In this document: positions 25,111 through 39,387 of the stretch, one piece after another
How positions within the stretch are numbered: position 1 is the first letter of the stretch
Layout of the letters: the number at the start of each line of letters is the position of its first letter
NCBI RefSeq assembly: GCF_001649575.2
Contig: NC_051450.1
Location: 16,299,655-16,363,654 of the forward strand
Direction: 5' to 3'
Length of the DNA: 64,000 nucleotides
DNA from: Kryptolebias marmoratus
Lineage: Eukaryota > Chordata > Actinopteri > Cyprinodontiformes > Rivulidae
The notes under the pieces: generated by a model
The model's input: only the letters and a program-made list of their open reading frames with translations
Told to the model about the DNA's origin: nothing
Databases searched by the model: none
Position numbers and translations under genes: made by a program

Positions 25111-25680
25111 GTTACGGAGGAGGTAATTGGTTGACCACAACTTTACAGCCAATAGCATATCATCGCGAAATTGCAAAACCACGCCCATCTCCAAGGCTCC
25201 TGAAAGATGACTCCAACATCTTTATGGCAGGCCGTTGTAGCATCTAATCAAACTCTGAAACTTTAGGCGTCATCAAAATTATATTCTTAAGAATTGAAAT
25301 CTAATATTATACACATACTTGTAAAAATTTATGATATCTTTGCTGTTAAAATGCATTTTTTATTATTCATTTTCAGGAATATGTGGCTATTTGGAACAAT
25401 AAAATTGTAAATATCTGAAATGTGAGTTTATCCGATTAAGAATTTTAATTCCGATATATTGAAAGTATGCGTCCATTCATAGCTGAAGTCTCAGTACACC
25501 TTAATGCTCATCTTTTGTTCCAGGAAGAATGACATTTGACATTTCAGTCATGCTGATTGTGGACAGGTTGAATGACATTTCGGATCACTAAAACATTCAT
25601 TTTAGTTTGTTAGATTTATTTATATATTTTACGGGAGCATGCACCAGGACAGACAGCAGCTTCAAACGGGCCTAAATTAC

Positions 25681-25722
<42 letters not shown>

Positions 25723-26525
25723 ACATAAAACCAACATCTAAGCCTTTAAAACTATAAACATAAAGACTTCAATTAGAGACTCAAGTCGAACTTATAGACT
25801 TGCTTTAAAGACCTTGTGGATGATAAAATGAATTGAACACACAGAGCTACACCCTGCCTCCTGTTCTTCAGTGACGACAGGAAAAGACTGGGCCTTCCAG
25901 TTGTTGCTGTGCCGTCTTCCTCATGTCATGTCAGTGAATCATGAGAAAAGAATTATTGTCACGAGTATTTCTGTTCCATGCCCCTCCCTGGATGCCAGAA
26001 AAAGAATCAAGGTGTCTATGAATGCTCTTTATTGTCAGACAACAAGATGCAGAGCAGATTAAACCTTTAAACACTTCCTTATCACCTGAAGAAAAATAAT
26101 TTTTCACATCTGACACGATCGAGCTCCCCGTCAGTCATGCTTATAGCAGAATGATCAACGTGTTCTGTTCCTTATCAGCTTCATTTTATTACTAACAAAC
26201 AAACTGATTCACAGCGTTTCCAAAGAGTTCTGTTTCAGTTTGTAAGGTCACTAAACCTTTTCAGAGAACGTGACTTATCTCTATTGAGTCTTTGCAAACT
26301 TAGAAATTAGTCAGGATTTTATGATTGTTTTGAAAGTGCATTTTTCTATTTTTGCAATCTAAAATTCTGCAATATGAATTTTCAGCATAAAGGAAATGTA
26401 AAAGAAAAAGTTAAAGAGACATAAAGTTGCATATTGAATAGTGAATTTTTAGCTTTTGCATAAAATCACCTGAAGAATTCTTCACCTTTTTGGTAATTCT
26501 AACACTTATGATTGTAAAATCTTTC
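25111..26525. other. Spacer between SPATA13 promoter region and C1QTNF9 stop
   Basis: AT-rich DNA with a 40-base (CA)n tract at 25682-25721. The right half should be the C1QTNF9 3'UTR; TTTATT at about 26028 and 26185 (AATAAA on the minus strand) are candidate poly(A) signals. No other gene seen. Confidence 0.55.
25682..25721. repeat. (CA)n microsatellite
   Basis: About 20 uninterrupted CA units. Confidence 0.95.
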
Positions 26526-27786
26526 TTAAGCTCCAAAGATTATAAACCCAGAGAAGGTTGTGTCATCATCTTCGTCGGCAAAGAGCCCGTTGTACAGTTC
26601 CCCTCCGACCACCTGCAGCCACACCCTGTCCCCCACCTCCAGGTGCAGCACGGCGCCGCCCGCTGCCTGATCCTCGCTGCTCTGGTAGTTATCCGTGGTG
26701 TGGATGATTTTGGCCCCGTTCTTCACGAGGGCCACTTTCACGTTCCGAGAAAAGACTGTGATGTGGTAGGTGAAGTAGTAGGCGCCCGCCGAGGCGCAGG
26801 TGAACCTTCCTGTTAGTGGATCGTAGTGACTTTGCTCGTTGTAAATAATCTTGTCAAACTGGATTGGCGCATTGGCTGCTGGGAGTTTAGTTTGAACTGA
26901 GAGACCCACGGAGAAGGCGCTTTTAGGGATGAAGGGCGACTGTCCCTTTTCACCCTGATCTCCCTTCTCTCCTCGAGTCCCTCGTTCTCCGCGGTAACCA
27001 ATACTTCCTTTGTGACCTGGAACACCAATGTCCCCCTTAGGGCCTGGCTTGCCAGGGGGTCCTAGAGGTCCCTGAAAGCCTCTTTCACCTCTGAGACCAA
27101 TTTCCCCTTTTGGACCCTCTGGTCCAGGAGGTCCCCAGTCTCCTTTAGGCCCTATAGGTCCTGGAAGTCCAAGCTCTCCCTTATTTCCTTTCAGTCCAAT
27201 GGGCCCTTGCACTCCTTGGGGCCCCATTTTCCCAGGAGGCCCCCGATCTCCGTTGTCACCTCTTTTTCCTTTGAGCCCTGATGGGCCAGTTGCACCTGTC
27301 CAATCAGATTTTGATTGACTCAGTCAAATCAAAGTTATTTTAAAAATCAGGGTATGGATATTTTAGGATCTATTTAAACAAAAAAGGAAAAGTAGTTCTG
27401 AAGATACATACCAATGTCTCCTTTGTCTCCCTTGTGTCCATCGTTACCTGCTTGTCCAACAGGGCCAATTTCACCTTTAGATAGGTAAGTGGTTGATTAA
27501 AAATAATAATGTTCTTTATGATGTGCTGAAGTTTAACAGGGACAGAAACACAAGCAGAGTCAATTCTAAAAATATAAAGTTGTTTTAGTTTAAACTTACC
27601 TCGATCCCCTTTGTCCCCTGTGAGTCCATCCCGGCCGTCCCTCCCAGGCGCCCCATTGTGGCCGGGATCGCCTGGTATACCCGGGTATCCACAAACACAG
27701 CCTTTGGTTTGTGTCGATTCCTCTGCGACGCATCTGACAGCCAGGAGCAGCAGCAGCAGAGTAACCCTGAACCTAATTTGTGACAT
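26526..27786 (-). CDS. C1QTNF9: Complement C1q TNF-related protein 9 (CTRP9)
   Basis: Secreted adiponectin-like protein; in mammals CTRP9 is an adipose-derived factor that acts through adiponectin receptor 1. Three exons, 27600-27786, 27412-27474 and 26526-27295, join in phase to 339 residues (human about 333). A signal peptide occupies roughly residues 1-21 ([12 protein letters not shown]). A Cys-x-Cys pair (CVCGYPG) suited to interchain bonding comes next, then Gly-X-Y collagen repeats to about residue 202, then a C1q domain (about 210-339) beginning PKSAFSVGL and ending near [35 protein letters not shown] and the DEDDD run match human C1QTNF9 closely as I remember it and separate it from other CTRPs. 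Being next to SPATA13 agrees with the human 13q12 neighbourhood. The first two introns are short and fall within collagen glycine codons. Confidence 0.95.
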
Positions 27787-28271
27787 GGTGACTGTCGCAC
27801 TTCTAGACTTTTAGAAGTCCGAGCGTGGCGCACCGTTAACCCAGACCGGCGACTCTGGTCAGTGTTTTTGTTACTTATTGATTCTGCTCCATCAGTTATG
27901 CATGACCCATGTCCCTCCAGATGCTTTTCAAGTCAGGCTGAGGCTAATAATAAGCTCAGGAGCAGAGGTGCACATAGTTTCACATGAGCTGTCTTCTTAC
28001 ACAGTATGGAAACCTGGATATTACCCTGAAGAAAATAAATACATACTTTGGATAAACATTTACTTGATGGGCATCACATTTATTTATTCTGGTTTAAAGA
28101 ACTGACCTTTGAAGAGCTTTTTTTAATTTAAAGGTCCAGTTTCAATTAGTCTCTGTCGGTCACTGAATGATATTGGTTTGCTAAAATGTTAAGTCAAGCA
28201 TGCTTTTATTACCTGCCATAAAAATGAAACTATGAACCATGAATTGACCCCTTAAACTGGATCACTAACAT
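27787..28271. other. Spacer upstream of C1QTNF9
   Basis: Presumed C1QTNF9 promoter and 5'UTR at the left. I see no TATA box at the expected distance and no other gene. Confidence 0.4.
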
Positions 28272-28806
28272 TAACTTGGTAGTTCAGATGGGATTCCAAA
28301 GACATTATGAACAAATACTATCTTACTTGTTGTAGATAGCTTTTTAAAAATGATGTCATTTTAGAGAAAAGACGAGCTAACTGTTTGTTCGAAAGCGACC
28401 AGGACTAAAGTGGATTGCTGTCATCTTAAAACACCTTCAGTCTCTATGGTTGTTTGCAAGCACACATAGAGGCAGCAGCAGCTAGCTGTAGCACTTCCAG
28501 TTCAGCCTGGGGTACATTCTGGCAGGAATATCATATTTTTCTTTGCTGGAATAACCATTCAATAAGAAAATGATGGCAATCATTCAAATATCAAATATTT
28601 GGGAATGGAATTGTTTTAAGATAATAGTAATCCACTTTAGTCTTGGTCACACATGGACTAGCCTTTAGCTCATCAATTCAGTCTAAATTAAATGGTAGTT
28701 TTACAAACCAGAGTAGTTTAAAGACCTACCCGCAACAAATAAAATACTGTTTGTTCATAACATTTAGCCAAAACCTGACTTCAATAGATATGAACTATAC
28801 CTTTAA
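28272..28806. mobile_element. Palindromic MITE family, full-length-looking copy 1
   Basis: The left arm (GTAGTTCAGAT, TTACTTGTTGTAGATAGC, GACTAAAGTGGATTGCTGTC) is mirrored by the right arm (AATCCACTTTAGTCTTGGTC, TTAGCTCATCAATTCAGTCT, TTTGTTCATAACA, ATGAACTATACC). It is a nonautonomous DNA element with long terminal inverted repeats and no coding capacity. It shares both arms with 52655-53243. Confidence 0.75.
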
Positions 28807-30684
28807 CTATTATCTGTTGTGATTTGTTTCTCAAATTCTTTTAACTACTTCTGCTCATTTCAGTGACAGCATCACCTCCTTTCAAGTGGAAGTCGACTTC
28901 TGAAATTTCCACCTTAAACATTATGATGTTTTCACCAGGCAGAGCTGAAAGGATCATTTGGATGAAACGTTAACTTCTGAAAAGCTTGCAGTCTTCTTAC
29001 TTTCATGTAGAACTCCACAAAGAGAAGAAAGAACTACAACTATAAGTCACAGTGAAACAGAAAAATTTACTTAAAGTGTTTAATAGCCATTTTGGTGGAT
29101 CTTCTGCTTTTGCAACACCTTCTGCAAAGCTGAGATGAGTTATTAAGCATCACTGAGGGAGAATAGAGGGATTTCATATCATGCTGCTATACAAAGGCTC
29201 ACTGTTAGTCTGGCTTGAATCCGTCACCAGCATCTAAATCATTACGCTGCTCTGCTGGCACTTTATTAGATTGTGCAAGGAAAAGAAAGGCGAGCGGGAC
29301 TGCCTGGAAGGGAGGAGCTGGAACATAAAACCAAAACGATGCACCAACCTCAACATAATGCAAGATTGAAACAAACATTTTTTTTTCCTTCATACTTTAT
29401 TTTTTCCATGATTCTTCTCTCAAGCCTCCAGATATAAATATATTAAAAAAAAATATATAAACATAACACATAAAAATGCACATTCAAGCAGTGTGGTTCA
29501 CCTGGCACCAGAAACTTTAATGTCATACACATTGGCTATTGCACATATACTTGTTCACTGTGCACGAATTAGACACAGTATAGACAAATTAATGCAGCCT
29601 AACAAAAACATAACGAGGGCACGGCTCAGAATGGATGACACTTGTTTATAATTTGAGACCAGAACGTCTGGACCCAGTGTCTGAAGTCCCCAAACCAGGC
29701 ACAACGTGAGGTTGATTTGGTTACAGAAGATACTGCAACAAAGCTTCAGACAAGATAACAGACTCAACTTCACTTACTGAGCCTCGTTAGTCCAAAATAG
29801 ATAGTTCATATCTACTGAAGTGGAGTTCTGTGGAAGAGTTAGGAAAAACTAATCTCTTAATTGTTGTAGATATTAATTGCTCGTGACTTTTCTACAGAAA
29901 TCAAAAGGTGTGAACTATCAATTTAAGGATAAATAATTATACAGCAACAGGTAGATATATAATCCCTACAGTAAAACATATAAAATATATAAATAACAGT
30001 ACATACAGCATGCTGTAACAGTCACTTACAGTATCTCTGATATAATATGTGTACATTACTGATGGCTTTATTGTATGTTATTTGAAACTTTATAGGATTT
30101 AACTAAACAACTGAGATTCACATAAGGTAAACACGTGAACACTGAAAGTATAAAATGGAGTTAAAGACATTGTTTGGTCATTCTTTAGGTTATCTTCTGT
30201 CAAATAGTTATCAATAGTTAGTACCTTATCAGTCAAGGAACATGGAGTGTGGAGAAAAGGGCAAAAGTCTTCCTCCAGGTTAGGCTTCATGTTCAAATGA
30301 CGGCCTGTTTTTTTAAATTGTTTTTTTTAAGGTTTATTAAAAAACAGCGTAATGGCGTGAAAGAACGTGGTTCTATGATTGATGTCAGAGTTGATAAGTT
30401 ACTAACTATTGATAACTATTTGACAGAGCATCACATCCAAAATGATAACACTACCCCTTTAAGAGGGAAAAATAAATAAAGAAGGAGACCTACAGCAGCT
30501 GACATCATGTTTTTAAAGAATCGAATGAAACACGTTTGGGGAAAAAAAGCAGCATTTTCAGGGAGAATGAGGTTAATACGGCAGATGCTACAAAGCTTAG
30601 GAAGGTTCTGGAGCTACAGCATGTGTGGCGTTAGTAGAAAAGAAAGTCTGGAAGCAGGAGGGGAGGTGTTAGCTCGTAGGGGGT
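28807..30684. other. Spacer and TAGLN3 3'UTR
   Basis: AT-rich. The right part is presumably the TAGLN3 3'UTR; TTTATT at about 30332 is a candidate poly(A) signal on the minus strand. A short palindromic-MITE copy lies at 29800-29932. No other gene seen. Confidence 0.5.
29800..29932. repeat. Palindromic MITE family, short copy
   Basis: Carries GTTCATATCTACTGAAGTGG and AGTTCTGTGGAAGAGTTAGG, then the mirrored arm CGTGACTTTTCTACAGAAAT and GTGTGAACTATC. The interior is almost wholly deleted compared with 28272-28806. Confidence 0.65.
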
Positions 30685-32149
<1,465 letters not shown>

Positions 32150-32824
32150 TCAAAATAAAGGCTGAAATGGAGTTATTGTTATTTGTTTTAAACACATTCT
32201 AATGATCCCCCTGATTCTCTGAAATCTGCTCCATACATTAGTGATTGAATGTTTTGTTTTGAAGCCAAAAATAGCAGATTTTCCTTTAAGGTGCAAACAG
32301 GAGCATCTGTGAGGGCCATAGAAGAGAAGGGTGTGGTCCCTTGGCAGAGACATGCCCTCTTATTGCCATGGCAACAATCTCACCAGTTTCCGGAGCATGA
32401 TGCGCTGAGCTGGGATGCTATGACCCACAGCAGGAGGTGGTGTGAATGAATGCTTTTACAGGAAGTTTGCACTTTTTAAAAAAAAAGAAAATATACAGTT
32501 ACACAGATCCAGCATGCAACACTGTTGAATAAAATTACGTCAGTCCTGTGACGCATTCACGGTCTGCGTTAATTCTGATCGTGCTCGCCGTCACTGCATC
32601 AGTTTTTTTAAAAGTTAAAACTAGTCCATCTAAACAAAGTCCATCTCGTTTCATAACGCCACGTGGCTTCTGGGTAACTGCAGCTTCTGGAGACAGTTTT
32701 CCAAATCCGAACGCAGCTGCCCATAAAAAAAGCGCATAAAACTGCGACAACGCGCGGTCAGAAACGCAACGCGTCGCCTGTGATGCGCACTGAAAGCGGG
32801 TTTATTCGTAGAGGACAGACTTAC

Positions 32825-33063
32825 TGAGGAGGACAGAGCGGTCACAGCCGTCCCGTCTTAAATCCGCTGAGCTGGACAGAGCTGAGCACGGTGCCGGACT
32901 GCTGGAGCATCCATAAACCACAGCACGACCGCGTCGGGCCAGACTGGACCTGACTCTGTCCGGGAGGGGCGGCTGGCTCGTTTTATATGCGGCTCCTCCA
33001 GGAGGGGACGCTCAGCTCAGACGCGCCCTCGTCTCTGATGGAGTGACCCTCAGCAAACACGTG
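32825..33063 (-). promoter_or_regulatory. TAGLN3 promoter and noncoding first exon
   Basis: The minus strand carries a TATA box (ATATAAAA, 32981-32988) followed at about 30 bases by the presumed start of a noncoding exon, which ends in a strong donor at 32825. A GC-rich box sits at about 32962-32972 and an E-box CACGTG at 33058-33063. The TSS, near 32950-32957, is inferred from TATA spacing. Confidence 0.65.
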
Positions 33064-33289
33064 AATGCGTCAGATCAATGTTGTCTTTGTCCTCAGTCCC
33101 AGTTCTGAACAGTGTGTGCGATACCACCTTAAATATTATCTTATCTTCACTGAGAGTCAGCTGAATTCACTAACATCATCATTGACTCCCGAGTCCCACA
33201 GATGTTGCTTTAATTCCCCTCCTAACTTTTTTGAAATCTTTTACAACTCAGACTGTATTCTGGGAGAATATGTTGTTCTGAAACCTGTA

Positions 33290-33985
33290 TAAACCTCTCT
33301 GCATTGCTCATGCCAGAGGCACTAATGCACCCCCATACCATCAGAGAGGCAGGGTCTGTGCACTGATAACAGTCTGGATGGTCTCTCTTCTCTTCAATAT
33401 GGAGGACGTGTCTCTCTGTGGTGTCTGGCCTCAGAACAGTTTTCCTCTTTGCTTCAGTCTGTTTTAAATGAGATGGTGTTTCTGGATGGTGTTCACATCT
33501 GGCTTCTTCTGTGCCTGATAGAGCTTTAACTCGTATCTGTGGAGGTCAGGGTGAGCTGTGTTTACAGAAAATGATCTGTGGAAGAGTTCCTGAGTTCATG
33601 CAGTGATGTCCAGAACAGAATCAGACTGTTGAACCTCTGCCCATCTTTACTTCTAAGACATTCAGCCTCTTTAAAAGCTCCTTTTATACCCAGTCACCTT
33701 TCTGACCTGCCAATTAACCTAATTAGTTACAAAATGCTCCTCCAGCTGTTTCTGAGTCATACTTTCATTCTTTTGTTGCCCCTTTCCCAACTTTTATTTT
33801 AGATATGTTGCTGCTATAAAATCTAAAACTACCTGAGTGGCACGGTTTCTCAGTTGAAACATTTGTTATGTTGACGCTGTTCCATTGTAAACACATTATG
33901 GCTTCAAGAGATTAGCAAATCCTTGCATTGATTTTATTTACATTTTACACAACGCCGTAACTTTTCAGAACTGGGGTCATATAAA
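33290..33985 (+). repeat. Interspersed teleost repeat
   Basis: Contains GCACCCCCATACCATCAGAG, GGCCTCAGAACAGTTTTCCT and, at its end, ACACAACGCCGTAACTTTTC followed by GAACTGGGGT. I recognise this combination as a common dispersed repeat of fish genomes but cannot name the family from memory. No intact ORF. Confidence 0.55.
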
Positions 33986-34551
33986 AATACACAGTAAAAA
34001 CGAATTAATTGAAGCAACAATCTTCCTTGCACGATTCCTGCTTGCTTTACGCCTCTCACGTCGCTGACTGACATTTATAGTTTAGACATAAAAACTGATT
34101 GAGTGCAGAGCTCAGCCATAACCTAAAGGTCATTGCTGCAGTTACAGGAGGACCTGAGAGATAAGTGGTTGATTTGCCTCACTGAGCTTAAAGCAGCTAC
34201 TTGTTAATAATCAACAGTTCAGTGGATCCATTCAAAAGGCCTCGATGACTAAAGGCCAGCGGGGATATGAAGCGATGCAATGACAAATATAAACCTGAGA
34301 TGGTAGCGAGCAACCATAAACACACAGAAGAGAACCATGATACAGTGCTATTGTACTCTAATACAAATTTAATAAAGATATTTTCACCGAAGCGGCATTC
34401 TTTAAATGGCTGCCCCATGTTTCACTTCTGACATTTGCCTCCTTCTGCATTAGCTTATTTCTTTCTCTAATTCTGACACGGTTTATCTGTGCAGCAGTTC
34501 GCTGCTGTAAACAGTCTTAATATACAGTAATGGTAAAAAGTGACTTTTTAG

Positions 34552-34818
34552 AACGGCTGTGGCTTAGTTGTTAGGGAGCTGGAGGTTTAATTCTTGGCAG
34601 CAGTCACATGTCGAAGTGTCTCTGGGCAAGACACTGAACCCTTCATTGAAGAACTTAAAGCACTGATTAGTCTCCAAAAAATGATTTATTTCGATCAGCT
34701 TTGTAGAGACGTAGTAGAGTGCTGTATGAATGTGTGTGTGGATGGGTAAAGGAGGGCAGATTGTGTTGTAAAGCGCTTTGAGTGGCCTGATTGGTTAGAA
34801 AGGCACTACATAAGTACA
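34552..34818 (+). repeat. SINE-like element
   Basis: The head GGCTGTGGCTTAGTTGTTAG resembles a tRNA-derived A box region. TGTCGAAGTGTCTCTGGGCA follows, then AAGCGCTTTGAGTGGCCTGA and TAGAAAGGCACTACATAAGT, a tail shared by many teleost SINE/LINE 3' ends. Degenerate and noncoding. Confidence 0.65.
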
Positions 34819-36267
34819 GTCAGTTTATGCTCTCAGTTCTAATTAGGACAATTTAAAACATCTGGTCTTTAAATTAGATTAATATAACTTAATTGAGCAA
34901 AACACACGGCATATTGTACCATGCTGTGGTTTATTTAATAAAAACTAACCCAAAAATGCTTTCTGCAAAACATTTTCTCCACTCTTACCACTTCATCAAG
35001 CAGGAATTTAGGAATCCGACAGTTACAAAGGTCAAATGTATTTTATTAACCACATTTAAATCCACGTCTATAAAAGGTTTTATCAGCTGGAGCAATCAGG
35101 GGTGTGTTTACACAACGCCAGGGTGGAAAGACATCAGCAATGGCCTTAAGAGACGCAGCTTTTACCGCCTTTTAGTCTGAGTGTTACACTATATATTGAT
35201 TTCTGAACTCTTTGGAGTCCATCAGTAAGATTATTCAGAAACAGAAACTGTTTTGTACGTCTGCTAGTTTTCCTCTGTGTTGACATCTCAGCGAGTTCAG
35301 CCCAGGTTTAGACAACGCAAAGCACAGAAAAACTGTAAAAAATCTCATGTGCTACATCTCAGACTTCAAGCACAGTTAGATGTTTTTGTTTAAAAATAAT
35401 AATATAAAAAGAAAAAGTGTGGTTTGTGAGGAGGAGCTCACTGATTGTCAGCAAAAATCAAAGTGCGTTTCAGTACCAACACCTGGCTGCAAGTTACTCT
35501 TTATTTTCTATTCAACCGTCAAGCTCATTCTGAGCTCCTTTTCTTTTTGTTTTTACCAAAAATATCTTCATTTTGCCTATTTATAGAAACTCCTTTTTAA
35601 GGTAATCGTTTCGGATCATAGAAGGGTGTAATTACCAGATTAATTATGCTATAAAAGTGAAATATATTTGTCCAACTTTCTTTTCACTATAAAGATTTAT
35701 TTACAAAACATTTACATTTTCACCTCATTCTCTCAGAACTAGTTTTATGCCTACATTTCACTCCGTTTGTATTAAAATTAGAGTTTGTTTGGTCTTAATT
35801 CTGCTCTTATTGTTTAAAACATAACATTGAGACAACCAAGTTAACAGTGCGTGGACTTTCACAGACTTCAGACCTTTACTTTAGTGTGCGGAGGTTTTAT
35901 TGGCCAAAAATGGGTGAAAAGTGGATATAAAGGCACGGGAAGACTTTTTTTTGTGTGTCTACTTAGAAGGAAAACAGCCAAATGGTAAGAACAGTGGAAG
36001 AAACAGCAGCAACAGACAAAAATGTAACACTTCATACAATAACTTGAAACAAATATAAATGTATCCTGAAAAATCTAGGGTGCAGCAAAACCCCTTTCAT
36101 GATGGTTTACACAGTAACAAGGTGACAGAAGAAAATACAGGAAAAACTGATGCATCAAAGGTCACATTTTGGCAAAGAAACATGCCGTTGTTTGGTAATT
36201 TCCTGGAGGGCTAACTTCCCAGTTAACAGTCAGGAACATCTCCTCCTCCTCCTCCTCTTCCTCTTCT

Positions 36268-39200
36268 TCAGACCATGGTGGTCAGCTTGTCTATCAGGTC
36301 GTCGATCGTGTAAACCATCAGCTTGATGTCGTCCTTCTCACACATGCGGTGCTGGCCGTTCCGCCTGAGGATGACATCGACGTCAGGGCTCAGGACGCGC
36401 TCCGCCACCTGCATGGAGATGTGCCAGGGGACGTCCTCGTCTTTGAGGCCGTGGATGAGCCGTACGGGGCAGGTGATGGGGATGGGGCTCTGAAGCACAC
36501 AGTGGTTTTCTGCCTCACGCAGAAAGTCCATGCTAAACTTGTAGAAGCCTTCCTCTGAGTGTTTGGATGGCAGCGTCCACTCCCCTTTGGCCTCTAACTC
36601 CTTCCGAGTCTGTGGATTTCAAACATTAAACGATCTCACTCAGACGTTTGAATAAAACATACTCCAACAAAACTGAAATATAAAATGAAGGAAACTGAAT
36701 TTTCTGTGAAAATCTAGTTTGAATGTTGAGTGATGAATGAATTCAAGATAAAACAAGCAGAATAAAAGCTAAAACAAGAAATTAAGCAGCTGAAAATAAT
36801 GTAGCCGAAAGTTTAACTGAGCAACCCCATAGTTAAAAGCTACAACTACCAAATACTTAGCTTAAAGATAAAAATTAGTAAAATGGTAAGTTAAAGCTTA
36901 AATCAATAAAACTGTATCTGAAAGCTAAAATGAACAAAAAGGTAGCTTAAAGCTAAACTTAGCAAAACCATAGCTAGAGGTTTAAGTTTGCAAATATGTA
37001 GCTTCAAAATCAGAGCTAAAAGCTAAATTTAGCAAATCTGTAGCTAAAAGGGGAATAATAAGACAAAACAGAGCTAAGTATGATGAAGCAGACCTTAACA
37101 GGAACAATGTTTTCAAAGGAATTGAACAGATCTCTGTATTTCTATGGGGTAAATTTAAAGTCACATTATTCCCAATCGAACCAAACATTTTGATAAATGA
37201 AAGGTTAAAATAGAAAAAAGTATGCAAATAATACAAAAAGGAATGGAAAGCTGACTCAGCATTCACACAACAGCACTACATGTTCCTACCTCTATTGGTA
37301 GAGAGTTGAACGCTGTGACGAAGTGATCGGTTGCAGAGGAGATTCCCACCAACGCCGCAGTCTTTTCTGGCCTTGCGATGGCTGCCAACAGCATGAGCCA
37401 ACCACCCATGCTGGAGCCCACTAAAATCTACAAAGAAGAAACAAAAACAACACTAAATTACTCAGAAAAATCAATAAACTGATGCAGTAATGGAATTGTT
37501 AATAGTGGTGTGATGCTGTAGATATGTGGTGACATGGCGCCCTCTACTGGAGACAAAGAAGACAAAATGAAGACTTAAAAAATAATTGATCAGCTTCTGT
37601 TTTTCTACTTTTTGGGCACAACTTTTAACTTATATAAACATAACTAATTTAGATATTTTCCAATTTTTAAACATATTTGATCTGAGTTAAAATTTATAAA
37701 GCTGTCATTGTGTGAATCATGAGATAAAGTCTTTTTTAAAGATCTTTTTTACAGTTCTGAGAAGAATAAGCCTCAATTTTTATACCTGTTGAGTAAAGAT
37801 TTCCTAACCTAATCAGTTTAAACAACCACCCCAAACTTGTAAAGAGTCATGGATCAAAGAATATTTACCTGTGGCCCCTCTGTTAACTCATCCATCATGA
37901 AAAGAACATCTTTTTTCCAGATACCAATAGTTCCTTCTGTTAACACTCCTTCCGAGGCCCCATGTCCTGTGTAGTCAAACCTAAAAAAGAGAAATAAATA
38001 AAGAGAAGCAGTGAAAGTCTGTGAGTATCAGAGTATCAAACCACGATCACAGGAAAACAGAGACAAGATTTTCTGAACGTATGATGCCGTTTTGATCCCA
38101 AATAAGTAGGAAAGCTGCGACTAAAAAGACTTTCTAATGATGCCTGCAGTCGTAACGCTTTCCAAAAAAAACCTGCAGCAAGAGAAGACAAGAGTTTCTA
38201 AAATTTCTTTCTAAATATGTATGGTAAATTTTTTAACTCGTAAAGATGTTTAGAGGGACTAACAGAGGTTTTCAGACATCATCCTGAGCAGATAAAGTGA
38301 TATCTAGAAGATAAATGTGATTTTTTTTAATGAAATCCCATTTATTCATTCTTGTTTTCCCTCTTGCATACAAATATTTTCTGGTCTGATGTTTAACCAA
38401 TAACCCGCTTTGTTAGTGATATGTTTGCCACTCCAATAAGAACCATAAGCTTTTTAAATTTTGTTTTCAAAAATGTATGGTCTTTGTACATTTTCCTTTA
38501 AAATAAATGTTTGAAATGATTTACAAATTGTTTCCCTGTTCAGGACATGGAGCTGTGGGTGCAAACTTACAACATAAACCCTTCAATGAGCCGGCAAAAA
38601 CGCAGTGTCATCATTACTCTGCAATCCTTTTTTGCTTTGATTTCAAAACCACAAAACAGAAGCCGTTTATGGCTCCAGTTTAGAGCAAATTAAACACTGG
38701 ATGACTCACCTGAGGTATGAGTGGCCTAATGACCTGCAGAACTCCTCCAGAGACTCAGCTTTCTGCCCATTCATGTTGGAGCCATAACCTGGCAGGAAGA
38801 CCACACCTGGGCTCTTCCCCTTCACTCTTCTGTAAGCCAGCTTTGGAAGGTCTGGTCGTGATGCATACTGCACTGAGGACTTGTGTCTCCTGTCCCCTAA
38901 AAAACACACAAAAAAACAGTAAATATTAGTGCTGATGTTCAGGGATGTCACATGCTGACGCGCTACATGCAACAGAACATCATCACATCGTCCCAATACG
39001 CCACAATAACACACCCAAGTGAGGCTTATTAACTTATGGGTGTTTAAGAATAAACGGAGATGACTCATAAAGCACTGCAATGTTCATATCTCAGACAAAT
39101 AGGACTGTGGTTTCCATCATGCCCTGAATTTTTAAGGACGACGCATTCGCCACACCCCCTCCACCCGTGTGTTTTATAACATCCCGCTGTCCGTCGAGCG

Positions 39201-39335
39201 TTGCCAAGTTAATTTAGTCGCAAACACGCAGCTCAACAAACCTTGTGGTCGCTTTGAAGACAAGGCTGCAACCCCGCCGTTGCTTAAAAATTGCGAAAGT
39301 CCTCTGCGGCAGGACCTCAGCGACACGGCTGCCAT
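36268..39335 (-). CDS. ABHD10: ABHD10, mitochondrial alpha/beta hydrolase (palmitoyl-protein thioesterase)
   Basis: Mitochondrial serine hydrolase; the mammalian enzyme removes S-palmitoyl groups (for example from peroxiredoxin 5) and hydrolyses acyl glucuronides. Five exons, 39242-39335, 38710-38896, 37869-37980, 37290-37427 and 36268-36609, join in phase to 290 residues (human 306). The N terminus is basic and Ser/Leu-rich (SLRSCRRGLSQFL), as expected of a mitochondrial presequence. The catalytic triad is visible: Ser137 in GSSMGG, Asp234 in HGLKDEDVPWH and His264 in GQHRM. The spacings of 97 and 127 residues equal those of the human triad (Ser152, Asp249, His279) as I remember it. The end YTIDDLIDKLTTMV is family-typical. 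The start lies 27 and 45 bases from two TCGCGAGA promoter motifs, and the gene is head to head with the MADF gene. Confidence 0.96.
36770..37060. repeat. Degenerate minisatellite, period about 35 bp, in ABHD10 intron 4
   Basis: A unit resembling AAAGCTAAATTTAGCAAA followed by CCATAGCTAAAAG recurs about eight times with drift (AGCTTAAAGCTAAACTTAGC, AGAGCTAAAAGCTAAATTTA and similar). It is AT-rich and noncoding. Confidence 0.7.
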
Positions 39336-39361
39336 ACTGTTCCGCGAACCCTGAGGAAGTA

Positions 39362-39387
39362 TCGCGAGATTCGCAAGTATCGCGAGA
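39362..39387. promoter_or_regulatory. Paired TCGCGAGA motifs in the ABHD10 promoter
   Basis: TCGCGAGA occurs at 39362-39369 and 39380-39387, 18 bases apart, just upstream of the ABHD10 start codon. The TCTCGCGAGA class of element is a known vertebrate CpG-island core promoter motif, often at bidirectional promoters. Here it may also serve the divergent MADF gene. Confidence 0.6.

Larger units (their letters stand above)
33064..36267. other. Spacer between TAGLN3 promoter and ABHD10 stop
   Basis: No protein gene recognised. It holds a widespread-looking fish repeat at 33290-33985, a SINE-like element at 34552-34818 and, at the right, the ABHD10 3'UTR with a CCT/CTT-rich run at 36238-36268 and TTTATT near 35894 as candidate poly(A) signal. 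Confidence 0.5.
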
